Made by a program: the position numbers and the translations under genes. Positions 1 through 9,547 of a stretch of 64,000 bases of DNA are shown in pieces. The stretch lies in contig NIRF01000005.1 of the NCBI GenBank assembly GCA_002878375.1, forward strand, positions 36,743 to 100,742, read 5' to 3'. Under the pieces are notes generated by a model that did no database searches, was not told the DNA's origin, and was given only the letters and a program-made list of their open reading frames with translations. How positions within the stretch are numbered: position 1 is the first letter of the stretch; each line of letters opens with the position of its first letter. This DNA is from Dictyoglomus sp. NZ13-RE01. Its GTDB lineage: Bacteria > Dictyoglomota > Dictyoglomia > Dictyoglomales > Dictyoglomaceae.

Positions 1-2
1 CT

Positions 3-137
3 AAGAGAAGGGTAAATGCTTTGGAATATAAGCTTATTCCTCAGATAGAAGAAACAGTTAAGTTTATAACTACAAAATTAGAAGAGTTAGAAAGAGCTAA
101 CTTTACAAGACTTCTAAGATTAAAGGAAATTGTATGA
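3..137 (+). CDS. atpD: V-type ATP synthase subunit D, C-terminal end (partial)
   Basis: The open frame enters from the left edge and ends at TGA 135-137. It encodes about 44 residues beginning KRRVNALEY and followed by a charged helix ([17 protein letters not shown]). The RRVNALE pattern and the long basic helix are typical of the C-terminal coiled coil of the V/A-type ATPase central-stalk subunit D, which couples rotation to ATP synthesis or hydrolysis. The stop overlaps the alr start as ATGA, so the two genes are probably translationally coupled. Only the tail is visible, so the call rests on that one motif. Confidence 0.75.
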   Translation, partial: KRRVNALEYKLIPQIEETVKFITTKLEELERANFTRLLRLKEIV

Positions 138-1267
138 TTAAGAAGTTGGCTTGGAAAGAAATTGATTTATCATCTTTGCTTCATAACTTATCTGTAATTA
201 AGGATAATGTTGGAGATAATGTGGAAATAATTCCTGTAGTAAAGGCGGATGCATATGGACATGGAGCAATTATAATTAGTAGATTCTTATCGAAGTATGG
301 TATTAAGAGATTTGCAGTTGCTCTGTTAGAGGAGGGAATTGAGTTAAGAAAAGCTGGTATAAAAGAGCAAATTTTGGTTTTAACCCCTCAATTTAAAGAT
401 GCTATACCGTATTTAATTAAATATAATTTAACTCCTGTTATTTCTTCAATTGATTTTTTTGAAGAGCTTGGTAGGTTTACATACAGAAGAAATATTCCTT
501 TTTCTTTTCATGTTAGTGTTGATACTGGAATGGGAAGAGAAGGACTATTGGAAGAAGATTTAGATTCTTTTATAACCATATGGAGAAAATATTCTCATTT
601 GACTCTTGAAGGACTTTCTTCTCATCTATCCAGCTCCGAAAATAAGGAAGATAAATACAATGAGAAGCAGTTGAAGATTTTTGATAGAGTTTATTCTAAA
701 TTAAGAGAGATGGGATGGGAAGGTATATCTCATGTGGCAAATTCGGGAGGCATATGGAATTTTCCAAAAGCCTTTTATAATGCAGTAAGACCTGGAATTG
801 CTTTATATGGTTATGGGATGGAGGACTTAAAGCCCGTTATGTCAGTACATGCAAAGATTACACTTATAAAAAGACTGCCAGAGGGATGGGGGGTCGGTTA
901 TAATCATACTTATACTACTACTAAAGAAACCTTGATCGCCTTAATACCTGTAGGTTATGCGGATGGCTACAGAAGAGAGCTTTCTAACAAATCCTTTGTG
1001 ATAATAAAAAACAAAAAATTTCCAGTAATTGGAAGAATATCAATGGATCAAACAATCATAGATATTTCTTCTGACCCCTATATAAGAGTGGGTGATGAGG
1101 TAATTGTTATGGGAAGATCAGAAAGTCACAATATTGATGCTGAGGTCATTGCAAAGATGGTAGGAACTATTCCTTACGAGATACTAACAGGTTTTGGTAT
1201 GGCTAAGAGACTTGGAAATATTTATGTTAATGACTCATCTCTTGTGCTATCTTCAAGGCAAGGTTAA
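134..1267 (+). CDS. alr: Alanine racemase
   Basis: A 377-aa fold-type III PLP enzyme that interconverts L- and D-alanine for peptidoglycan. The PLP lysine is K37 in [10 protein letters not shown]. The [10 protein letters not shown] segment carries the tyrosine expected as the second catalytic base, and the C-terminal domain has the [10 protein letters not shown] signature. Length is normal for the family. The ATG overlaps the stop of the V-ATPase gene (ATGA). Its 3' end overlaps the convergent CCA-enzyme gene by 41 bp. D-Ala made here would feed the MurF step encoded at 27 kb; no ddl is visible in the window. Confidence 0.95.
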   Translation: MIKKLAWKEIDLSSLLHNLSVIKDNVGDNVEIIPVVKADAYGHGAIIISRFLSKYGIKRFAVALLEEGIELRKAGIKEQILVLTPQFKDAIPYLIKYNLTPVISSIDFFEELGRFTYRRNIPFSFHVSVDTGMGREGLLEEDLDSFITIWRKYSHLTLEGLSSHLSSSENKEDKYNEKQLKIFDRVYSKLREMGWEGISHVANSGGIWNFPKAFYNAVRPGIALYGYGMEDLKPVMSVHAKITLIKRLPEGWGVGYNHTYTTTKETLIALIPVGYADGYRRELSNKSFVIIKNKKFPVIGRISMDQTIIDISSDPYIRVGDEVIVMGRSESHNIDAEVIAKMVGTIPYEILTGFGMAKRLGNIYVNDSSLVLSSRQG

Positions 1268-3746
1268 TCTCATCTTCCTTAGTTGATATATTCCCTTTTA
1301 AATGTTCCATAAAAATTTCTTTTAGCACATCTCCTATTATTCTTCCTTCTTTAAAACCAAGTTTTAATAGATCTCTTCCCTTCAGATATGGTATATGCTT
1401 CTCTTTGAGAGCAATTAATCTTTCTAAAATTTGTCTTTCATGGTTTTCTTTAAATAATGCTAAGAAGAAGGTTAGTTCTTTTGGCAAATCTATCAGTTTT
1501 TTTATCAAATCATCATTTATCTTCTCATTTTTAAGTTGATGGAAATTGATTAATAGATAAATTATGTTTTTAGAAAAATGGTATTCTTTCAACCAATTAA
1601 CGGCTTTTTGTAAGGAGACATCTCTTAATAGATTTATAATTTGAAGAGATGTAATGTCCATATCCTTTCTTTTTCTAATTTCAATATTTATCTCTTCAAA
1701 CTTCATTGGAAGATTATTTATTGGAAGAAGATAGGGAAGGGCGGAAAGCTCTTCTAATCTTTTAAAAACTTTTTCTGGCTCTGGCTCTCGTAATATTAGT
1801 AAAATCTCTTCTTTTATTCTATCTTTACTTAGCTTAGTTAGGAATCCTTGTTCAATAGCCTCTTTTAGTAAATTTAAGGTTTTTTCCTCAAAATTAAAAT
1901 TTAGCCTTTGTTCTAATCTTATGCCCCTTAATATACGTGATGGATCCTCAATAAAACTTAGATTATGGAGTACTCTTAGTTCTTTCCTAACTAAGTCTTC
2001 TAAGCCTCCATAAAAGTCTATAATCTCAAGCCAATTATCTTTATTTAATGATAGAGCAAGAGTATTTATTGTAAAATCTCTTCTTTTTAAATCTAACCAG
2101 AAGGACCCTTTTTCAACTTTAGGAAGTGCACCAGGTTCAGGGTAATATTCAATTCTTGTGGTCGCTATATCAATTCTTTTATTCCCCTCAAGCAGAATTT
2201 CTGCAGTCCCAAATTCTTCATGGACTTTTAATTCACCTTTTAATTTTCCAATCAATTGATTTAAAAACAATTTAACATCACCTTCTACAGTAATATCAAG
2301 ATCCATATTTGGATAATTTAATAATAGATCTCTGACAAAGCCTCCAATTGCATACACAGATGTATTTAGCTCTTCCGCAATATCTCTGATTATTAATAAA
2401 ATCTCCCACCATGGCGTCCTTTTTACTAAATCTTCATTTATCTTAGATACACTTCCTAAAGGTGGGGATATGTGATTTTTGATAAAATGAAATTTTAATA
2501 CATCTTGACGGGTTATTATCCCTAAAATTTTGTCATCTTTTACCACTGGAACTCTACCAATATCTTTTTCTATGAAAATTCTTTCTACTTGCGATAAAGA
2601 GGTTTCTGGATCAACAGTGATAACTGGTTTAGACATAAATGATTTTACTTTTCTTTTATAAAGGCGCAAATTTATTGCTTTTTCTACATCCCTTCTGCTT
2701 ATAATTCCTACTAATTTATTGTTTTCAACAACACACAAACCCCCATAACCTAATCGAGTCATAATTTTATGGGCTTCAGAAATTGTTGTTTCTGGTGAAA
2801 TAGTTTCTACTGGATATGACATAATATTTTTAGCCACAAGATTATATGGGAGTATTCTTTTTAATCTATCCCTTAAATATTCTTCCAACTCTTTTAAATC
2901 CCTATTTGTCAATACTACTGTAGATGCGGATGGATGTCCACCAGGATCAAAATCTTCTAATACATGTAGTAGATTGATTTTGGGGGTTCTTGTTCTCCCC
3001 ATTAAATACACTTTGTCCTTTATCTTTAACATTATAAATAAAGCATCTGCTTCTTTTTCATCAAGTAGCATATGGGCAAGGATTGAAAGCCCCTCTACAT
3101 ATTTATCCCTTTCTAAGGGAGCCCAGACTATCTTAAATCCTCTTATCTCTTCTTCTTTAGAACTTTGAATTAGCTCTGCTAAAAGATTCTTTTGTTCATC
3201 AGACAATTTTTCTTTAATATAATAGTTTATAATGCTAATATTGGCGCCTCTTTCTAATAATAAAGACGCTACTTTTAAATCTCTCGCTGTGGTAGAAGAA
3301 AATGTAAAATTTCCTGTATCTTGATATATTCCTAAAGCAAAGAGAGTTGCCTCCACAGGATCTATTGGTATGTTATTTTTTATGATCAGCTCTAATAATA
3401 TGGTAGTGGTAGCACCTACTTCCTCTATAAACTCCTTATCTCCTTTTATATCTCCACTTTTATGATGATCATAAATTTCGATGACAGGATTATTTTTAAA
3501 TAACTCCTGATATTCTTTATCAATTCTATTTAGCCAATGATTATCAACGAGTATTATTTTTTCTACTTTATCAGGTGGTTTATCATGAAATTTTAAAAAA
3601 TCCTTGTATAATGAATAAAATTCATAAACTTTTCTCTCCATACTTTTACTGGGTAGCACTATTGCCTGAGGATAGAGCTTCTTAGCTGCATATAATGATG
3701 AAAGAGCATCAAAATCTAAATAATTATGAGAAAGAATTACCTGCAT
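1227..3746 (-). CDS. DHH-CBS-tRNA nucleotidyltransferase fusion (A- or CCA-adding enzyme)
   Basis: An 839-aa three-part protein. Residues ~1-300 form a DHH/DHHA1 phosphoesterase-like region (DNH, YDHHKSGD, GGHPSAST). Residues ~308-425 hold two CBS domains, which usually bind adenine nucleotides. Residues ~455-839 are a class II tRNA nucleotidyltransferase/poly(A) polymerase head with GGFVRDLLL, the DLDITVEGD metal site and RRDFTINTLA. The enzyme should add A or CCA to tRNA 3' ends. The same architecture is known in some thermophiles, where A-adding and CC-adding activities can be separate proteins; which one this is cannot be read from the sequence. Its start overlaps the upstream PP-loop gene by 10 bp. 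Confidence 0.85.
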   Translation of the reverse strand: MQVILSHNYLDFDALSSLYAAKKLYPQAIVLPSKSMERKVYEFYSLYKDFLKFHDKPPDKVEKIILVDNHWLNRIDKEYQELFKNNPVIEIYDHHKSGDIKGDKEFIEEVGATTTILLELIIKNNIPIDPVEATLFALGIYQDTGNFTFSSTTARDLKVASLLLERGANISIINYYIKEKLSDEQKNLLAELIQSSKEEEIRGFKIVWAPLERDKYVEGLSILAHMLLDEKEADALFIMLKIKDKVYLMGRTRTPKINLLHVLEDFDPGGHPSASTVVLTNRDLKELEEYLRDRLKRILPYNLVAKNIMSYPVETISPETTISEAHKIMTRLGYGGLCVVENNKLVGIISRRDVEKAINLRLYKRKVKSFMSKPVITVDPETSLSQVERIFIEKDIGRVPVVKDDKILGIITRQDVLKFHFIKNHISPPLGSVSKINEDLVKRTPWWEILLIIRDIAEELNTSVYAIGGFVRDLLLNYPNMDLDITVEGDVKLFLNQLIGKLKGELKVHEEFGTAEILLEGNKRIDIATTRIEYYPEPGALPKVEKGSFWLDLKRRDFTINTLALSLNKDNWLEIIDFYGGLEDLVRKELRVLHNLSFIEDPSRILRGIRLEQRLNFNFEEKTLNLLKEAIEQGFLTKLSKDRIKEEILLILREPEPEKVFKRLEELSALPYLLPINNLPMKFEEINIEIRKRKDMDITSLQIINLLRDVSLQKAVNWLKEYHFSKNIIYLLINFHQLKNEKINDDLIKKLIDLPKELTFFLALFKENHERQILERLIALKEKHIPYLKGRDLLKLGFKEGRIIGDVLKEIFMEHLKGNISTKEDEINLALKIAQEMSH

Positions 3747-4732
3747 GTTATATTATAAATAGATGGATTAAAATCCCCTTCAAGCTTATTGATTACAATT
3801 TTTTCCTCTTTATTGTGAGTTTTATATAAAACAGGAACATCATTTTCTTCTTTATGATCGCTATAATAAACAGCTATTTTAGCAATAAGTACTTTGTCTT
3901 TTTCTTCTTCTACAATTTTATCAGGTATGAGGAGAACTGCGCTTGGATCTTTTGCCTTAAATAATGTGTCTTTTTCTCCAAATAAATTTATTAATTTCTC
4001 GTTTTCTTCTTTTTGTCTTCCCACAATAACCTTAATATCAGGAGATAATCTTAAGTGTCTACCAATCTTTAATAGCTCTAAATCTCTCCTTGTAATATCT
4101 TCTTTGTGATTTAAAAGATCCTTTAGCTTTTTTGAGAATTGTGGTTCTGTTAAGAGACATCCACCTGCAGGTGTTGGAATCTCTTTTAACCCTAATTCCT
4201 TTGCAAGTTGAAGCTGAACCTTTCGCGATCTTCCCTGTATATTTAAAAGCTCTTCTCTAATTACAAGTCCCTCTCTTTCAGGTTTTGTTGGGGGTAAAAG
4301 TTTTGCAGATAATGGACGTAAGATATAATCTTCTGCTCCTGAATATTTTTCAACTAATTTTAAGGAATTTTTGTTCTGTGACATGGGTCTTTCTCCTAAA
4401 ACCTCTCCTGTGATAATGAAATCTGCAGAAAACTCCTTTAGAAGTTCAAAAGTTTTTCTTATCATAAAGGCGTGGCAATCTATGCAAGGATTCATATTTT
4501 TTCCGTATCCATATTTAGGCTTTTTTAAAATTTCTAAGTATTCCTCCGTTATGTCTATTATTTTTAGAGGAATTCCCAAAAATTCTGCAGATTTTTTTGC
4601 ATTTTCAGGATTAAAAAAGGGGGTATAGAAGAAAATACCAATTACTTCTATACCCTGCCTTTGAATTAGAGAAACTGCTAATAGACTATCCAATCCACCT
4701 GATAGTAGTGCTAAAGCCCTTGTTTTACTCAT
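3737..4732 (-). CDS. PP-loop ATPase related to ThiI/MnmA tRNA thiolation enzymes
   Basis: A 331-aa protein opening with an ATP-pyrophosphatase PP-loop (LLSGGLDSLLAV, residues ~9-20). A CIDCH motif at ~83-87 and a TPAGGCLLTEP motif at ~187-197 supply candidate catalytic or metal-binding cysteines. The fold resembles the AANH domain of ThiI and MnmA, which adenylate tRNA uridine before sulfur transfer, but there is no THUMP domain and the C-terminal ~100 residues match neither enzyme. A tRNA-thiolation role is inference. ATGA overlap with the M42 peptidase upstream and a 10-bp overlap with the CCA-enzyme gene downstream indicate one operon. Confidence 0.7.
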   Translation of the reverse strand: MSKTRALALLSGGLDSLLAVSLIQRQGIEVIGIFFYTPFFNPENAKKSAEFLGIPLKIIDITEEYLEILKKPKYGYGKNMNPCIDCHAFMIRKTFELLKEFSADFIITGEVLGERPMSQNKNSLKLVEKYSGAEDYILRPLSAKLLPPTKPEREGLVIREELLNIQGRSRKVQLQLAKELGLKEIPTPAGGCLLTEPQFSKKLKDLLNHKEDITRRDLELLKIGRHLRLSPDIKVIVGRQKEENEKLINLFGEKDTLFKAKDPSAVLLIPDKIVEEEKDKVLIAKIAVYYSDHKEENDVPVLYKTHNKEEKIVINKLEGDFNPSIYNITCR

Positions 4733-5793
4733 AGTTTGCTTACTGTTTCCTCATCTAATCTCTTAATTACCTCCAAAATTAAATTCTTTGCTAATACAAA
4801 GTCATCTACATTAATAATTCCATTATGAGAATGAATATATCTTGCAGGTACGCCTATAACAATAGAGGGGACTCCTTTTGCATTTATATGGATTCTTCCA
4901 CCATCGGTTCCGCCTCTTTCTAAGGCAGAAAATTGTACAGGAATATTTAGCTTTTCTGCAACCTCAATAAAAAGTGATCTTAAGTTTGAATTTGGAATCA
5001 TGGTAGCATCGTAAAGAATTATGGAGGGACCTTTCCCAAGAGAAATGATATTATCCTGATTTACTCCTGGCATATCTACCGCTATATCCGATTCTAAGAC
5101 AATACCAACATCAGGATTTACTATATAGGAGCTTGTAGTTGCACCTCTAAGTCCTACCTCTTCCTGGACTGTAAAGCTTGCAAATACAGTATTTGGATGA
5201 GAAATACTCGTTAGATCTTTAAGAATCTCAATAGCTAAGGCACATCCTACCCTATCATCCCAAGCCTTTCCTAATAGAAACTTTGGATTAGCCATAGGCG
5301 TAAATTCACTATATGGAACAATAGGATCTCCTGGTCTGATTCCAAGTTCATAAACTTCTTCGTCACTTTTTGCTCCTATATCAATATACATGTCTTTTTT
5401 CTCTACTACTTTTTTTCTTTCCTCTTCAGTTAAAATATGAGGTGGTTTTGAACCAATTACTCCTATGAAGTCACCTTTTCTTGATTTTATGATTACCCTC
5501 TGAGATAAAAGTACCTGATCAAACCATCCTCCCAAAGGCAGGAATTTTATATAACCATCTTTTGTTATACTTTTAACCATGAATCCAATTTCATCCATAT
5601 GGGCAGAGAGCATAATTTTAGGCGACTCACTACTACCTTTCTTTTTTATTATTAAGCTTCCTAATCTATCCTCTAAAACATCTCCATATGGACTTGCGTA
5701 TTTTTTAATAACTTCTCTTATCTCATTTTCATAGCCTGAAACTCCGAATGTTTCGGTAATTTCTTTTAGCATTGTTAAAAATTCCTTTTCCAT
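4729..5793 (-). CDS. M42 family glutamyl/leucyl aminopeptidase
   Basis: A 354-aa cytoplasmic metallopeptidase of the M42 (TET/FrvX) family, normally a dodecamer that trims short peptides. Visible ligands and catalytic motifs are HMDEIGFMV, AWDDRVGCAL (bridging Asp), TVQEEVGLRGA (catalytic Glu) and ERGGTDGG. A clear RBS (AAAGGAG) sits 7 nt before ATG. The family has been annotated as endoglucanase or cellulase M, but the metal-peptidase motifs favour aminopeptidase. It lies 2 bp after the threonine deaminase gene and overlaps the PP-loop gene. Confidence 0.9.
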   Translation of the reverse strand: MEKEFLTMLKEITETFGVSGYENEIREVIKKYASPYGDVLEDRLGSLIIKKKGSSESPKIMLSAHMDEIGFMVKSITKDGYIKFLPLGGWFDQVLLSQRVIIKSRKGDFIGVIGSKPPHILTEEERKKVVEKKDMYIDIGAKSDEEVYELGIRPGDPIVPYSEFTPMANPKFLLGKAWDDRVGCALAIEILKDLTSISHPNTVFASFTVQEEVGLRGATTSSYIVNPDVGIVLESDIAVDMPGVNQDNIISLGKGPSIILYDATMIPNSNLRSLFIEVAEKLNIPVQFSALERGGTDGGRIHINAKGVPSIVIGVPARYIHSHNGIINVDDFVLAKNLILEVIKRLDEETVSKL

Positions 5794-5795
5794 TT

Positions 5796-7004
5796 TTATT
5801 CTCCTTTCTCAGAAATTTCTACTTTATATCCACGGTTTTTAATTTTATCAAATATTCTGTTTATTTGCTCAAAATTTTTTGTTTCAATTGTAATTTCAAC
5901 AGTACTTTTCCCTATAGGGAAAAGGGGATTTGCTCTATCTTGATGTATTGAGTTAATATTTGCTTTTTCTTCTGCAATAATCTCTAATATTTCTGCTAAT
6001 TTTCCAGGGATGTCCAACAATTCTATTTTTAAATGTACTAATCTTCCTGATTGAATTAGACCATATTCTAATATTTTTGATAATAAGCTAACATCTATAT
6101 TTCCTCCACTTAATATTAATGCAATTTTTTTCTCCTTTATTACATCGCTATATTTTAATAAGGCGGATAAGGTGACGGCGCCAGCTCCCTCCACTAAAGA
6201 TTTTGCTCTTTCTAATAAATATAAAATACCTTGGGCAATTTCCATTTCATCTACAATAAACATATCATCTATATATTTATCGAGAATTTCCTGTGTTATT
6301 TTGCCTGGTTTTTTTACAGCTATACCTTCTGCAATAGTTGATGAGGTTTTATCTGAAATTGTTATTCCTTTAAATCTTTCATAGTAGTATGGAAATGCAA
6401 AAGTTTGTACCCCATATATCTTAATGTTTGGATTTTGTTCTTTTATTGCAATACAAACCCCTGATGAAAGCCCTCCACCCCCTATGGGGACAATAATGGC
6501 TTGAATATCAGGCATATCGCTTAAAATTTCTAAGCCTACAGTCCCTTGTCCAGCTATTATTTTAGGATCATCAAAGGGGTGAATAAACTCTAACTTTTCT
6601 TCTTCTGCAATTTTTAATGCATAGTTATAAGCTTCATCATAATAAGATCCATATAGAATTACTTTTGCGGAGTAACTTTTTGTAGAGGCTACTTTTATGA
6701 TAGGAGTATTTTCAGGCATAACTATAACTGTGGGAATTGAGAAAATCTTACCTCCATAAGCAACCCCTTGAGCATGATTACCTGCAGATGCTGCAATAAT
6801 ACCGTTCACCTTTTTATCTATTTGCCTTATATAATTGATGGCTCCTCTGATCTTAAAGGATCCAGTTTTTTGTAAGTTCTCAAACTTTAAATAAACATCT
6901 TTTTTGGTCATATCACTAAAAGTTTGGGAATAGGAGAGGGGAGTATGATGCACATATGGGGAAATTCTTTCCTGGGCTTCTTTGACCTCTTTTAGGCTTA
7001 TCAT
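5796..7004 (-). CDS. ilvA: Threonine ammonia-lyase with ACT domain
   Basis: A 402-aa fold-type II PLP enzyme converting threonine to 2-oxobutyrate, the first step toward isoleucine. The PLP lysine lies in KTGSFKIRGA, the phosphate-binding loop is GGGGLSSG, and SAGNHAQGVA is the asparagine loop. Residues ~325-400 form a single ACT domain (LLDIPGKLAEILEIIAEEKANI), the usual site of amino-acid feedback. Length fits the single-ACT class rather than the longer E. coli IlvA. Other isoleucine genes are not in this window. It is 3 bp from ispE, within the same - strand operon. Confidence 0.92.
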   Translation of the reverse strand: MISLKEVKEAQERISPYVHHTPLSYSQTFSDMTKKDVYLKFENLQKTGSFKIRGAINYIRQIDKKVNGIIAASAGNHAQGVAYGGKIFSIPTVIVMPENTPIIKVASTKSYSAKVILYGSYYDEAYNYALKIAEEEKLEFIHPFDDPKIIAGQGTVGLEILSDMPDIQAIIVPIGGGGLSSGVCIAIKEQNPNIKIYGVQTFAFPYYYERFKGITISDKTSSTIAEGIAVKKPGKITQEILDKYIDDMFIVDEMEIAQGILYLLERAKSLVEGAGAVTLSALLKYSDVIKEKKIALILSGGNIDVSLLSKILEYGLIQSGRLVHLKIELLDIPGKLAEILEIIAEEKANINSIHQDRANPLFPIGKSTVEITIETKNFEQINRIFDKIKNRGYKVEISEKGE

Positions 7005-7007
7005 ACA

Positions 7008-7874
7008 TTACACTCCTTTTATATAAATTCCTCTATTAACAAACTTACAAGTTTTTATTTTAAAACTATTGGGGAATTTTTCAATAAATTTTTCTCTTGC
7101 TTTTTTTAATTGGGTTAAATCATCAAATAAAGCGTAAATAGAAGAGCCAGTTCCGGATAGTGAAACCAAAGGAGTAAAGAGGAGTAAAAATTCCTTTATA
7201 TCTTTTATAATTCTATATTTTCTAAAAACTATATCTTCAAAAAGGTTGAAGGTGCCAGTTAATTTTTGGTTATTTATGTTTGAAATTACATTTTTCCAAT
7301 CTAAATGCTCTCCTAAATCCCTTTCCTTTATCTCTCCATATATTTCCTTTGTACTAATACTAAAATTAGGTAATATCAAAAGTACAAAATAGGAAGGAAG
7401 GTTCTTAAGCTTAGTGATTTTTTCTCCCTTCTCTTCTGCAAGAGCGGTACCACCGTAGAGAAAAAATGGAACATCAGATCCTAATTGTATAGCAAGTTGA
7501 GATAGGTCTTCTTTACTTAATCCAAATTTTGTTATGAAATTAAGAAAGTATAGTATAGAACCAGCGTTAGAACTTCCCCCACCAAGACCTCCCCCTATAG
7601 GGATTTTCTTATAATGAAAAATTTCTAAACCAATTGGATATTTAGTTTTTTCAATAAATTTACTGTAAGCTTTATAAATGAGATTTTTTTGTAGAGGAAT
7701 GTCATAATTACTTTTCAGTATAAAGTAAGGAGATTTTAGAGTCTTTATGAATAGAAGATCGTATAGATCTATGTTCTGAAGAATTATTTTAACATTATGA
7801 TACCCGTCTGTCCTTTTGCTAATAACATCCAAGAATAATGTAATTTTAGCATAGGAATATATTTTATATACCAT
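7008..7874 (-). CDS. ispE: 4-diphosphocytidyl-2-C-methyl-D-erythritol kinase
   Basis: A 288-aa GHMP kinase of the MEP isoprenoid pathway that phosphorylates CDP-methylerythritol. The ATP-binding signature IPIGGGLGGGSSNAGS (near residue 90) is intact, as is the early catalytic region KITLFLDVISKRTDGYH. A C-terminal GTGSSIYALF glycine loop completes the GHMP set. The start overlaps the rsmA stop by 11 bp, giving the ispE/rsmA/3D-domain neighbourhood also known from Firmicutes. Other MEP genes are elsewhere. Confidence 0.95.
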   Translation of the reverse strand: MVYKIYSYAKITLFLDVISKRTDGYHNVKIILQNIDLYDLLFIKTLKSPYFILKSNYDIPLQKNLIYKAYSKFIEKTKYPIGLEIFHYKKIPIGGGLGGGSSNAGSILYFLNFITKFGLSKEDLSQLAIQLGSDVPFFLYGGTALAEEKGEKITKLKNLPSYFVLLILPNFSISTKEIYGEIKERDLGEHLDWKNVISNINNQKLTGTFNLFEDIVFRKYRIIKDIKEFLLLFTPLVSLSGTGSSIYALFDDLTQLKKAREKFIEKFPNSFKIKTCKFVNRGIYIKGV

Positions 7875-8700
7875 ACTCTTCCACTAAGTTGCTTATTTTA
7901 ATATATACATCTATTGGTATATTTTCTGCTCTTTCTTTTAGATTGATATTTAGTTTACTGAATATATCTTCCCAAGGAATATTACGAAATTCGCTCTTAA
8001 GATTGTTAATTAGATACTTTCTTCTGAATTTAAAGGCAGATTTTATTAACTTGTAAAAAAGCTCAGGATTTTTTATAGATTGATTTTTAGGATTGTATGA
8101 AAATTTTACAAGAAGAGAATCTACTTCTGGAATAGGAAAGAAAAAATGGGCAGGGACTGGAGTTATAATTTCAAAGTCATACATAAGGCTTAGCAAAATA
8201 GAGAGAGGACTAAAATTTTTTGTGCCATGTTTAGATGTTATTCTCTCCACCATTTCTTTTTGTAATAGTAGGACCATTGTTTGAGCATAAGGACCTTTCT
8301 TAAGGTATTCACCTAAAAATGTACCGGAAATATAATAGGGCAGATTGCCAAATATTTTATATGGTGTAGTTACAATTTTTGATAATTCAATTTTCAAGAT
8401 ATCGTCAAAGATTAATTCCACATTTGAAAATTCTTTTAAACTTTCTTTGAGGATTTCTTCAAATCTTTTATCAATTTCCACTGCAATAACTTTATAGACA
8501 TATTTTGCTAATTCTCTTGTTAAGGTTCCAATTCCAGCACCTATTTCTAAGACCACATCACTTTTAGTTACATTACCAGCCTCTACAATTTTTTCTATTA
8601 TTTTTTTATTCACTAAAAAGTTTTGTCCCAAGCTCTTTTTTAAAAAAATCTTATAATTCTTTAAGATTTTTACTAAGGTATCTCTATCTGTTAATTCCAT
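7864..8700 (-). CDS. rsmA: 16S rRNA dimethyladenosine transferase
   Basis: A 278-aa SAM-dependent methyltransferase (KsgA/RsmA) that dimethylates the two adjacent adenines of 16S helix 45. The signatures are GQNFLVNKKIIEKI at the start, VLEIGAGIGTLTREL (SAM motif I) and NLPYYIS (motif IV, NLPY). The basic C-terminal domain (FKFRRKYLINNLK) is present and length is normal. It follows the 3D-domain gene by 1 bp. Confidence 0.95.
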   Translation of the reverse strand: MELTDRDTLVKILKNYKIFLKKSLGQNFLVNKKIIEKIVEAGNVTKSDVVLEIGAGIGTLTRELAKYVYKVIAVEIDKRFEEILKESLKEFSNVELIFDDILKIELSKIVTTPYKIFGNLPYYISGTFLGEYLKKGPYAQTMVLLLQKEMVERITSKHGTKNFSPLSILLSLMYDFEIITPVPAHFFFPIPEVDSLLVKFSYNPKNQSIKNPELFYKLIKSAFKFRRKYLINNLKSEFRNIPWEDIFSKLNINLKERAENIPIDVYIKISNLVEEYGI

Positions 8701-8701
8701 C

Positions 8702-9547
8702 TCAATTTATTTTCTCTAATATATAAACAGCAACCTTCCTTCTACCGAAGTTATATACTTCCCTTTTAGTAGGTAAAAGAAGGTCTATTCTGTATCTTTT
8801 TATTGCTCCCCCTGTATCACCTGCTATTGAAAATCCATAACTTGGTATGTATAAAGGTGTTCTTAGTGGAATAATTCTTGGATCTACTGCTACTATTCCT
8901 TTTTCTGCTTTCCATCCCAGGGCTGTTGAATCGTCTACTCCCTTTCCCTCCCATGGGTAGTAGGCTGTTGCGGTCATTGTGTAAACTTTCTTTAGTTTAA
9001 AGGTACCCTCAGTTATGTTTAAGCACCTAATTATTGGCGAATTAATTTCTATTATTTCCGGTTCACTTTTTACTAATACTTTTCTTGTTTTTAGAGTTTT
9101 TGATTCTAATTTTCCATTCTTATATAAAAGAAGCCATTCTTCATATATTTTCCCACTTTTCCCTCTATTTACTACTTTTTCTTTATATTCCTTGCTGTAT
9201 TTAACTTTAAATATAATATCGTAAGAAGTTGTTATATAATCTTTTACTGTTTTTTCTTCTATTCTATCTATTCTTATCTCTCTTACATAATTTAAGTTAG
9301 CACGAGGATGAGGTGTGATTCTATCTTTTTTGTTAATTTTTATATTATTTTCTTGAAGAACCTCCCATACATAGTTTGCCCTTGTTTTTATTTTCATTAC
9401 TTTTTTGTTGCCATCAATTATAGTTATATCTTTAGGTTTTTGTAAAATTTTATTGGGGTTAAAATAAAATTCATGAATTACCCCCTTACTATTATTAATT
9501 ATTAAGTTTAAAGATAATAATGTTAAAATTATTAGTTTTTTTCTCAT
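8702..9547 (-). CDS. Secreted DUF348-G5-3D domain cell-wall protein (YabE-like)
   Basis: A 281-aa exported protein. Residues 1-~20 are a basic, hydrophobic signal segment without an obvious lipobox. Residues ~40-95 look like a DUF348 domain, ~95-165 like a G5 domain (KYKEKVVNRGKSGK), and ~185-281 are a 3D domain. The 3D domain keeps its aspartates in DDSTALGW, IAGDTGG and YRIDLLL, as in MltA-type lytic transglycosylases and Rpf/YabE stationary-phase factors. It probably cleaves or remodels glycan strands. It starts in a 4-bp overlap with tyrS. The linkage to rsmA and ispE matches the Bacillus yabE neighbourhood. Confidence 0.82.
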   Translation of the reverse strand: MRKKLIILTLLSLNLIINNSKGVIHEFYFNPNKILQKPKDITIIDGNKKVMKIKTRANYVWEVLQENNIKINKKDRITPHPRANLNYVREIRIDRIEEKTVKDYITTSYDIIFKVKYSKEYKEKVVNRGKSGKIYEEWLLLYKNGKLESKTLKTRKVLVKSEPEIIEINSPIIRCLNITEGTFKLKKVYTMTATAYYPWEGKGVDDSTALGWKAEKGIVAVDPRIIPLRTPLYIPSYGFSIAGDTGGAIKRYRIDLLLPTKREVYNFGRRKVAVYILEKIN

